Assembly (NCBI GenBank): GCA_964034945.1
Contig: OZ035962.1
Location: forward strand, 99,919,284 to 99,983,283
Direction of reading: 5' to 3'
DNA: 64,000 nt
Source of the DNA: Chrysopilus asiliformis
Taxonomy: Eukaryota; Arthropoda; Insecta; Diptera; Rhagionidae
Position 1 is the stretch's first letter. The number at the start of each line of letters is the position of its first letter. The notes beneath the pieces are model-generated. The model searched no databases and had not been told where the DNA came from. It worked only from the letters and a program-made list of their open reading frames with translations. This document shows positions 35,425-43,699 of this stretch, one piece after another. A program made the translations under genes and the position numbers.

Positions 35425-37670
35425 TGTAGCATCCGCCTAGAAAGAAAAAAAAAGGTTTTTCTTTTAAAAACAAAGAATACGATAATGCAAAAGGGACACT
35501 TATCTGAGTCCATTCGATTGTCCATCGTGGGTCCGTCTGTAAAAATTCTGATCTGAGATCGCCGTCCGTTTTGCCGTCCAAATCCCTTGGTGGAAATTAA
35601 ATATTCTACCTCGGTGGGACTTACCCCGTGGATGACGGATGGGTTTAAAGGTTGGTGTCGTCCTTGTTCAATTAAACCTAAAATAGGTAAGTCGAAGGCA
35701 TAAGAATCGTCGTCAGGTAAACATCAAAAATTGGCAACGTCATTTACCTGAGTATTCAACCGGAAACTGCGATCTTCTTCGTCCCCTCGTTATCCCAGCG
35801 GCTAAACAGGCTCTCCGACGTTGCAATAGCTGAAAAGTCATGATTAATTGGAAGAAATTTTATTATTATACAAAATATAACCAAAAGCAAAAATACTTAC
35901 CATGCTTTTGTTTACAAACGATGATCACTGACAGTTGAGCTTTGCCAGTGAGCCTTACATAATTGTTTAAACAAAGTAGTTAGCTCGTTTGCTAACAGGT
36001 GTCTCATGGGTCGTTAGGGATTAAACTAAAACAAATCTGATCTACTACGTCCACTGATTTGAAATTTTGAAATTTCGTGGAAGGAATTGCAAATCAGTTG
36101 CAAAAAAGGTTTAGGTGCATAAAGTAGTTACAGTTTAATCCAGGAAATTAAAAGTTATTTTTTTTTCAAAGTTTTAACAGTGCGTCGGAAAGAGTAGGTT
36201 TTTAGTTTATTTTGTGCTAAAAAGTGGGTGTAATTAAATTAATCTCATTTAACAGCCAAAAAGATTTCCTGGATTGGAGGCACCAGCGGAGGAGGAATTC
36301 CCGCCCATAAACCTGCAACTAGGTCTTTCCGCGCAAAATACAAGTATTTATAATTTTATTATTTATTATTTTTGAGTCTCGGGAAAAGCGTTACGAGGCT
36401 AACTTTTTATATTGCTTGGCAAATAATTTGGCGCCAATCGTGGGAAGAAAATTTCAAAAGCTCCTCCAATTTCCCTGAAGTGGCTAAAAGGAGTACATAA
36501 AAAAATATATATCATCGTTGAAGCGACCTTAACATTTGTTGGTGCGCTTAAGTCGTTTACGACGCTAAAAATTAATTTGTTAAAAGTCGACGCGGGAAAG
36601 CGGATAAAAGGTTATTGTAACCCGCAAACCATTGTCGTCGTCCCCGCTTGAAAATCCGTTGGAACGATCCAAACAAAAGCTCCACGGACAATTCTGGAAC
36701 GGTGGAACCTTTTCATTGCGTTTTGTGCTTCGTCGATCGTTCCCGTTTGGAACTTTTATTTAAAGAATTTTTAAAGGTCAATTTTAATTTTATAAATTTA
36801 ACCGCTTAACGTTTATTCAAATATTCTTTTGGCATTAGATTTTTGTGTAAAATTCTATGTGCAATTAGTACCACATTCGATTGCAATATTCATTTTTTTT
36901 GATAAAGATTTATGCGTCGTTGATTATTCTTCGAGCTCAAAGAATTCTGCGAATGTTATGTTCTCTGTACCACTTGTCTTAATTTAAAACTTTGTTTGTG
37001 GTAATAATTTATTAGGTTTTGTTTGAATAATTTATTTATGCTTTTAATTTTTGAGTTTTAGTTACGCATTTCTTTTTCTAGCTTATTTGCTTTTGATTTT
37101 GTTTAAGTTTAGCTGGATTTATTTTCGCATAGTTTTATCATATTTTCTTTTTAGTTAAAAATGCTTATATTTTTTTTAGATTGTTTTGCATTTGTTTGCT
37201 ATTATTTATAAATAAATTTTTGTAATAGTTTTTAAATTATTATTTGAACCAAAAATGATTTTTTTTTATTATTTAATTAATTAAAATAAATGATTGTCTT
37301 TTGGAGATAATTTTAAATGATATTCGAACGTTTGTTTTTTTTTGAAATTTTTAATATTTTCAGATATTTAAATATGCGTGTTTAAGCCCGTAGTTTGGGG
37401 CAGATACGCGATACCTGAAGATGAGCGAACGATCCCAGGTTTTCACAAAGTTGTTTTAACCCTCCTTTCCCTTCCCCCTCCTTTTAGTTTTTGTTGTTTA
37501 GAAGATGAAGAATATTTCCTTTGGCACGAATTTTTTTTATGGAACATCGAGGTAATAGCTAGAGGTGAGCAAGGACCCCTCCCCATCCGGCGAGCTAAGC
37601 CGTCAACCACAAGCGTGCCACCCTGCCTCCTACTAGCCATCCACAACAAATCGACCCCCAGGATGTTACA
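35425..37670 (+). repeat. Inner element 3' LTR (2,246 bp)
   Basis: Copy of 27018-29263, ending GGATGTTACA at 37670 and followed at once by the AAGT target duplication and then by the resumed outer pol sequence. Confidence 0.94.
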
Positions 37671-37674
37671 AAGT
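37671..37674. repeat. Target-site duplication AAGT, right copy
   Basis: Second copy of the 4-bp sequence found at 27014-27017. Confidence 0.9.
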
Positions 37675-38611
37675 TTTCACCAGGTAAATGAAATATGTCA
37701 CTATATTCCGCACACAAATTAGTAATTTCTTTATGTTCCTCGGTATTTAGATAGCGATCAAACTCAAGGTGTTCAATCACCCGTGTTGCGCGAGGATTTG
37801 TGTTATTCGAAACCAGATGGTTCACACTTTTTTCGGATAATGTGGTTCCATCTGTTGATTGTTTGCACCCGATTGGGGAAATTCTGTATTCTTGTAGCGG
37901 CCTAAGTTTGGCCTGATAATTATGTACCTTGAACTCGTGTGTGTTCGTATTAATGATGCTGACGGCGACTTTGCCATTCTGCGGTCTCACGAGACAATTT
38001 CCAATGAACACTCCTGGGCCAATCTCTTCAGATTGGCAGAGATGATCACCGGTTTGTCTGCATGGTAACTCGCAAATTCTATTTGTTCGTGGTGGTAGAG
38101 TAAAGTAACTGCAATTTCCTTGTTCTGGCACCACTCCCGTTTGTTTTCTGCAGGGTTTAACCTTGGTTAACGCCCTTCGGCTCGAATTCTCGTTTTGGGG
38201 AATTGGTGGTTGGTGAGCGATTTCATTTTGCTTTGACTTGTTTTCATGAAAAGTTAATTGATTTTTAATGCAGTCTATTATGCAGCTGTCTTTAAGGATA
38301 TCGTAACCCAAAATGCCGTCTCCCGGTATGGTGTTATTTTCTTCAATTATATGGAATTTGCACGTAATTGGGTTTTCCATTGGGATTTGCCCTGTGCATG
38401 ATCCGAGGGTGTCACCTGTGCCGTAAGCAGTTGTGAGCTTTATCGTTTCGGATTTGTTTACTTTTGCGCGATGAGATAAAGCGTCCTGCTTGATTAGGCT
38501 CAGTTCCGACCCGGTATCAATTAATAATGTAGCTCGATTGTTTTTTGTTAAATTTAAAGGGATTGTGGCGACGCACTTTTGTTCAATGGGTAGAACTAGA
38601 TCGTTCTTTTT

Positions 38612-38668
38612 GGGCTGACATCCATTGTTTAACGGAGGGTGTGGATGGCAGCCCCCCGTTAGTTTTCC
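38612..38668 (-). promoter_or_regulatory. Predicted -1 ribosomal frameshift signal (outer gag/pol)
   Basis: On the minus strand the heptamer G GAA AAC (complement of 38668-38662) is followed directly by the gag TAA. After a 7-nt spacer a hairpin begins: GGGCTG, one mismatch, CATCCA, a 17-nt loop, then TGGATG, mismatch, CAGCCC (arms 38654-38642 and 38624-38612). A one-base backward slip enters the protease frame. The heptamer, register and spacer are the same as in the inner element. Confidence 0.65.
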
Positions 38669-40188
38669 GGTTGCGGGGAGGGTGGGTGGGACGATACGTT
38701 TTGATTTTGCCAATTAGTTTTGGCTCGACATTGAGACTCTATATGTCCGATACGTTGGCAGAACGTACATTTAGGCCGCATATTCATCGGACCTGGGCTA
38801 ATTGGTCCAGTACTTTGGATTGTATTTATAGTGTTCTGCCTATTTTGATTGAATGTGTTTTGAGTTGGATTTCTACCGTTTCCGGTATTCGGTGAACGAG
38901 TTGTGTTGAAATTGTTTTGTGAGTTTCGCTGAGGTCCGGGATTTACATTATTTGTAGGGCGATTAGCATTGGGCTGGTTTTGTTGGAACCGTCCAAAATT
39001 GCTTGCTCCTTGTTCATAACGATTGAAGTTGCTAGGACCCGGTTGATTACGTGTTCGACGGGGACAAGTGTCTTGGTAATGTCCGTAACTGCGGCATTCA
39101 GGGCAGAAAGGGGTATTCTTACGCTTCCGACACTCCGCGTAAGTGTGACCAAGGTTACTGCAAAAACCGCATTGGACATTCGTTTTTCTGAAAAATTGCT
39201 TTTCGTTCGCGAAATTTGTCTGGTTAACTCGTGGTGGAATTGTGACGTTTTCATTATGGCCAAGGTTTCTGGGAACACTTTTACTTAAACTAGACTCTGC
39301 ATTAGCAGGTTGGATCAATTGCGTCATCGGAGGCGGAGATGCCCAACTAACCTCCGTCTCCTCTAATCGAATTAATTTGATTACAACATCATTGAATTTA
39401 TTGCTCAAGTCTTGGAGCATATAAAAGCGTGCGTTTGGGTTTGAAAGCCCATATTTCAAAATGTGTACCGCCGTTTCTTCCAGTTCGCCAGAAACAAGAT
39501 CCGCGTTGTTTCCATGTTTTGCGGTTAGAATTTCCCGGCACTGATAATAAATTTTTCGTACTCGTGAAACGTATGAACCAATCAACTCACCGGGGAGCTG
39601 GTGGAGGGACCTCAGTTCGTTCACTAAAAGGTAATACGGTTTTGTTGGCAATAATTTATTCTTTACCAACGCTGTGAACTCTTCGACTGTGGTTATTGTT
39701 TGACCCCCAAGCAGCTCCGCCGCTCTTCCGCGAATGCGCAGAGACAGAACCTTGCACAGTGCTGTTTCCTTAGTGTCTTCTATACATTCTTTGACACTTT
39801 CACAGCACCGTACAAAATTCTTAACTTCACTTTCAAGTTGGGGACCCGGTTCCCCAAACAACATTGGCACCGTATTACAGACTAAATTACTTATCTCTAT
39901 ATATTGATCCATTTCGGTCTTACCTTGTTCTAGATTTGAGGTGTTGTTGTCCCCGTCTGGGGTGTTTATGCTGTCGTCTAGGTGTGCGGAAGCTTCCTTG
40001 ATGGTTTCGCTGTTGCTGTTGACACTGCTATCGCTGTCTTGTAGTTTCCGCTGGTATTCGCGTCCCGATCGTAGATGTCCTGGCTTCGGTGTTGAAGTAC
40101 TGGATGGCTCAATCTTTTTTATAGTTTGCTCCAGGATGGATGTGATGAATTCTCTGCTTATGTCCTCGTTGGGGGTGTCGTGGCTCAT
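38659..40188 (-). CDS. gag: Outer element Gag
   Basis: The first ATG of the frame is at 40188-40186, giving 509 codons; nine codons upstream are open but begin with TTG. The N-terminal 100 residues are acidic/Ser-rich. Residues about 100-285 form a capsid-like region (MLFGEPGPQLESEVKNF, ELRSLHQLPGELIGSYVSRV). Three standard CCHC knuckles follow, counted from the ATG: at 340-353 (CGFCSNLGHTYAEC), 362-375 (CPECRSYGHYQDTC) and 474-487 (CTFCQRIGHIESQC). The third is separated from the second by about 100 residues of Asn/Gln/Pro-rich sequence. The gene is intact and ends with a TAA that is part of the frameshift site. Confidence 0.92.
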   Translation of the reverse strand: MSHDTPNEDISREFITSILEQTIKKIEPSSTSTPKPGHLRSGREYQRKLQDSDSSVNSNSETIKEASAHLDDSINTPDGDNNTSNLEQGKTEMDQYIEISNLVCNTVPMLFGEPGPQLESEVKNFVRCCESVKECIEDTKETALCKVLSLRIRGRAAELLGGQTITTVEEFTALVKNKLLPTKPYYLLVNELRSLHQLPGELIGSYVSRVRKIYYQCREILTAKHGNNADLVSGELEETAVHILKYGLSNPNARFYMLQDLSNKFNDVVIKLIRLEETEVSWASPPPMTQLIQPANAESSLSKSVPRNLGHNENVTIPPRVNQTNFANEKQFFRKTNVQCGFCSNLGHTYAECRKRKNTPFCPECRSYGHYQDTCPRRTRNQPGPSNFNRYEQGASNFGRFQQNQPNANRPTNNVNPGPQRNSQNNFNTTRSPNTGNGRNPTQNTFNQNRQNTINTIQSTGPISPGPMNMRPKCTFCQRIGHIESQCRAKTNWQNQNVSSHPPSPQPEN

Positions 40189-41093
40189 TGACGATCTTTC
40201 CCCCGTTGGTCCCAAGGACTTTCTCCAGCGTTGGCCCCGGTGGACTTTTTCAATTGTTGGCCTTGATAGGCTTTGTCCAACGTGGGCCTATATAGGCTTT
40301 GTGGAAAATTTTTCTGGATGATCGTTGAGTAAACGCCGGGTTTGGAGAGTTTCGTCGGCGTTTTTCTCGTTCAACACACACGTATACACAAAGGAAGGTG
40401 AGAATTGCTCTTCCTTTCGTGGAGCTCGAAGGGTTTTAGCGATACTATTCACTTCGAATCACTACTCCTTGTAGTCCAGCGATTATTCGTATTCGTGGTA
40501 AGTGTTGTAATTTTAGTACATCAAACAGGATGAGGATAAATTGGTTCGTCACAAACTTTCTAGTCAACCGGTCATTTCAAACTTCAAGTCTCACTTCGAT
40601 ATCAAAATTAATTAAGTCCATTACTGACAAATCTTTTATTTAATTAAAAAAAAATTTTTTTTTTTTTTAAATTTTTATTCCATTTGAATTTTGGATTTAG
40701 TATGAATTTAATTATTTTCCATTATTTTTCTTTTATTTAATTAAAAACTTTTTAGCTTCTTTTTGTTAGTCACTGTTTTCAAGCCAGTGGAAGTTTTTCC
40801 GTTGCATATTTTCAGGCGAACTTGACCTTGACTGAAACAATTCCACACTGGCTTGCACAATTTTTTTTTTTTTTTTAAATGTCTCTTTTTTTTTTTTGTA
40901 TAACTTCACTATTTAGTTTACTTATTAAATTGATTAAATTGATTTAGTACAGTTCGCAATTCATTTATATGGGGGAAAGCGTTTAACACTTTTATAACTT
41001 TTTCAAATAGCACCCAAAGTTTTATTCAAAATACCGATCACTTGTTTTTTTTTTTCACTTCTTCACGCAGGATCCACTAAATGTTTTTACCGG
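40189..41093 (-). other. Outer element leader between primer site and gag
   Basis: About 0.9 kb with several long A runs on the minus strand (for example near 40647-40671 and 40860-40900). Near 40195-40300, short imperfect repeats contain 'ttgg(t/c)cc' and 'ggacttt/ggcttt'. No ORF of note. Confidence 0.55.
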
Positions 41094-41111
41094 ATCCTAC
41101 CGGCTGCGCCA
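41094..41111 (-). other. Outer element primer-binding site, tRNA-Ser type
   Basis: On the minus strand TGGCGCAGCCGGTAGGAT begins three bases after the 5' LTR. It is complementary to the 3' end of insect tRNA-Ser as I recall that tRNA, over 18 nt. Ser-tRNA priming is known for the 17.6/297/ZAM group. Confidence 0.85.
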
Positions 41112-41114
41112 AAA

Positions 41115-41990
41115 TGTTATGTTATAAATTATAAGTTCTTTATTACAAACACCTTATATTTCAATTTTGTATTGTTTAAATTGTTATATAATTTTTAATT
41201 AGTGCTTACCTACAGAAGTTTCCCTGGCTCGAATATTCCTCGGGAGAAACTTTTCCAACTAATTCCAAAATTTATGGTTGTAACTGTTAATGAGGCAAAC
41301 ACTAGGAAAACTCACTTGATCTTAATTACATTTGCTTTATTGCTCTAAATTACATGAGACTGAATTAATTGAAACTTAGTCGAGAAAACTAACAGCAAAG
41401 ATTTACACAAAATTATTTAAACTTTCACTTAGATACAAATCCTTCCACAATGATTTCCGTTTCCTTGCTTTTTATTAAACCGTTTTCTTGTTTTTTATAC
41501 TTTAATCTAACTTTCTTTTACTGGAAAGTGCCGTGCGCGCTGAATAAGAAAATGTTTCGAAGATCGAGTACTTTTCGTTAAAAAGACACGAACACTTTTC
41601 GAAATTCAAAATAAAGCCAAACGAGTGATTTTCTGTCGATAGAAAAACTTGCTATCGGTAGGAGCCGTGGATTCAGACTTGACTCCTATCCGTTGGAGCC
41701 GTGAATTTTGACTTACTAATTACTCCACGCATGCTTCAGTGGCTGGTTCTTCTTTTAACACCCACGCGCTGATCGATCATTTCTTATCGATCATCCGCGG
41801 TGGTCCCGGATTGCCGAATTGGCGAAATTGATTGAAACGCTTTTTGTGTGGCTCAATGTGTCATTTGATACGATGAACACTTGGCCGGAAATCATTGTTT
41901 ATACAAATGTGGAATTGATATTTCATAGAATTTTACTTTGTTAAATATCAAGAATGGAATTTTGTTTAAGTGGGCTTTTGCTCCACAACA
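41115..41990 (-). repeat. Outer element 5' LTR (876 bp)
   Basis: Copy of 22234-23109, with the same ends TGTTATG and CCACAACA on the plus strand. It is followed by GAAG, the second copy of the target duplication (41991-41994). Confidence 0.93.
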
Positions 41991-41994
41991 GAAG

Positions 41995-42759
41995 CAATCG
42001 ACAGTTATGGTGTTAGGCGTCCGGATTTGAGTCGATGGTGTTGGAAATGTAGACAAGGTTGTCCACATAAATGTACATAAATAATTCCAAAGTCGAGTTA
42101 AAGCTGGAAAAGGTCCTCGTCGTCGTCCGTCGTTGTCGTTGGCAGAACAATAAAATTTCAAGAGGACTTCGTACAGGAGATGATTATATTCGAGTTGACC
42201 TCATTCTCAAAACTTTTACAATGGCCAGCAATCGAAGATAGATCGATATTAGAGTGTATCTAACTATTTAGTAGATATACCCGTAGATAACTATTCGAAT
42301 ATCGTCATTTTGAAGGAAATGTAAATATACAAAAAAAAAATTTACTCGCAAATATACATTTATATATACATAAAAATTACTCCATTTGGTTGGTTGATAA
42401 AGTGTTTGTATATAATAGTAGATGATTTTCCCATTGAAAATATCTAGATTTGAATTTATACTTCTTCAAGGGATTGTATTTTGTTAAATTGATGATTTTC
42501 TCAATCGGTTTGCATAAATTTTCAGATTGTTGGTCTATTTTGGAGTCGTTCAATTGCCCTTTTTGTGGCGCTATTTTATTGATGAAAATTTCGTATGGAA
42601 ATATTTTATAGTTTGCTTCTATTTTGAGATTCGTTTTATATATTTTTTATATGATTTCCTCAGATTACAATTTATTTATCTAATTTTTTTGTACGTTTCA
42701 AAAGTGGAATTTTTATGAATAGAACCATGATGCAATTATGCAATTTAAGTTGCATCTTT
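41995..42759. other. AT-rich spacer between LTR element and LINE, no gene recognised
   Basis: Low-complexity sequence with TATA-type runs (42340-42370). No terminal repeats or ORFs of interest. Confidence 0.4.
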
Positions 42760-42886
42760 CAACTCGGACGGACGTTTTTTCAGTTGCCTCTGATTTAACC
42801 GGTTTTTATTATTATTTTAAATAATTAAGAAGTAATAAGTACTAGTTTTTGTTTTACATTAAAAGTGTTAATCAAGTTTAACAATT

Positions 42887-43699
42887 ATGGCACCGGAAAC
42901 TCGTACTAAATCGACAAATAACCAAAACAAACCGCGCCAGAGTTTATCGACATCAACCAGTGGTTGTTCGTCGCCATTAAACCAAAAACTATCAATATCC
43001 GATTTGAATCTAAAATTAAAAATTCTTGAGAACACCCTTATTAGTGTAATTGATGGCATGAGATCAACTATTTGTGAGGAGATTAATAACATCCATACAT
43101 CTATTATCTCGGAATTAAAAACACAGGTATTGGGTATTGATAACAAAATTTTTTCACTGGAATCAAAGTTGACATCGATCATCGAACCGGATTCCCTAAC
43201 TCAATTGACTGGGTTAGCGGCAACCGCATCATCATCGTCATCCGTTGCAGCACACAGAAATATTACTCCGAACGTTCGTGTCAACTCAATCCAATACAAA
43301 CAAATCTCGAATAATAGTAACAACAGTCCTGTCATACTTTCGTCGATCACAGCTGATAGTGTTGATACTCCGATTTTGTTAACGGCAACCAGGAAACAAC
43401 GGTCCAAGATGTTGTTTGTATCAAACCTCGCACCAGAAACAACACCACGAGACGTCTGTCAATGGCTTTTGTCTAAAAATGTATTGTCAACAGAGGATAC
43501 GAAGGAGATCAAGTGTTTTGATCTGCTGGCCAAGCGACGACAAAAACGACCATTAGAATACGCTTCATTCAAACTCAGCGTTCCGGAACATTGTTTTGAA
43601 ATTCTCTCGACCCCCTCTATATGGCCATCGGATACACTCATTAAGGAGTTCACACCTCGCAAAACATTGGGGTTTCGAAAACAAAACAGCAGACATTAA
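42887..43699 (+). CDS. LINE ORF1 protein: coiled coil plus RRM-like domain
   Basis: 270 codons from the ATG at 42887. The first 35 residues are basic and Ser/Thr-rich. Residues about 35-105 look like a coiled coil (LNLKLKILENTLISVIDGM, LGIDNKIFSLESKL). The C-terminal 100 residues (from SKMLFVSNLAPETTPRDV to KEFTPRKTLGF) resemble an RNA-recognition fold, with a FVSNL strand, a helix, and YASFKLSV as a second conserved strand. No CCHC zinc knuckles are present, unlike many insect jockey ORF1 proteins. The likely role is RNA binding and nucleoprotein assembly (inference from LINE ORF1 proteins). Confidence 0.8.
   Translation: MAPETRTKSTNNQNKPRQSLSTSTSGCSSPLNQKLSISDLNLKLKILENTLISVIDGMRSTICEEINNIHTSIISELKTQVLGIDNKIFSLESKLTSIIEPDSLTQLTGLAATASSSSSVAAHRNITPNVRVNSIQYKQISNNSNNSPVILSSITADSVDTPILLTATRKQRSKMLFVSNLAPETTPRDVCQWLLSKNVLSTEDTKEIKCFDLLAKRRQKRPLEYASFKLSVPEHCFEILSTPSIWPSDTLIKEFTPRKTLGFRKQNSRH

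Larger units (their letters stand above)
27018..37670 (+). mobile_element. Inner Ty3/gypsy LTR retrotransposon (Osvaldo/Ulysses-like), complete
   Basis: 10,653 bp, with 2,246-bp LTRs at 27018-29263 and 35425-37670, termini TGTAGCATCC and GGATGTTACA (one-mismatch inverted repeat), and target duplication AAGT. Plus-strand order: LTR, tRNA-Lys primer site, about 1 kb leader, gag, pol in the -1 frame, 248-bp 3' region, LTR. Both ORFs are intact. LTRs over 2 kb together with a Lys-tRNA primer are features I associate with the Osvaldo/Ulysses group of Drosophila; this placement is an inference. It is inserted in opposite orientation into the pol gene of the surrounding element. Confidence 0.94.
37671..38713 (-). 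pseudogene. pol: Outer element pol, 5' part: protease and start of the RT region
   Basis: This minus-strand frame overlaps the end of gag by 55 nt in the -1 frame; its first codon is not ATG, in keeping with frameshift synthesis. Aspartic protease is shown by LLIDTGSELSLIK (DTGS at residues 66-69) and GILGYDILKDSCIID about 75 residues later. A linker with CRKQTGVVPEQG and LPCRQTGDHL leads into the N-terminal edge of the RT (EYSDIFHLPGE), where the inserted LTR cuts the frame. In the present sequence the frame reads about 25 more codons into the LTR before a stop. RT, RNase H and integrase lie at 24424-27017, so Pol cannot be made in one piece. Confidence 0.9.
22234..41990 (-). mobile_element. 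Outer Ty3/gypsy LTR retrotransposon, split by a second element
   Basis: Boundaries are exact: 876-bp direct repeats at 22234-23109 and 41115-41990, each bounded TGTT...AACA, with the 4-bp target duplication GAAG at 22230-22233 and 41991-41994. The order on the minus strand is 5' LTR, a tRNA-Ser primer site, gag, pol in the -1 frame, a purine tract, 3' LTR. The pol gene is interrupted by the 10,653-bp element at 27018-37670. Subtracting that insert and one AAGT copy leaves 9,100 bp. No env ORF is present. Gag/pol style and the Ser-tRNA primer suggest the gypsy/17.6/297 side of the family; the clade is an inference. Confidence 0.93.

Noticed and set aside
35241..35581. Minus-strand ORFs at the end of the inner element
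   Set aside because: Antisense, crossing into LTR sequence, no recognisable domain; treated as chance.
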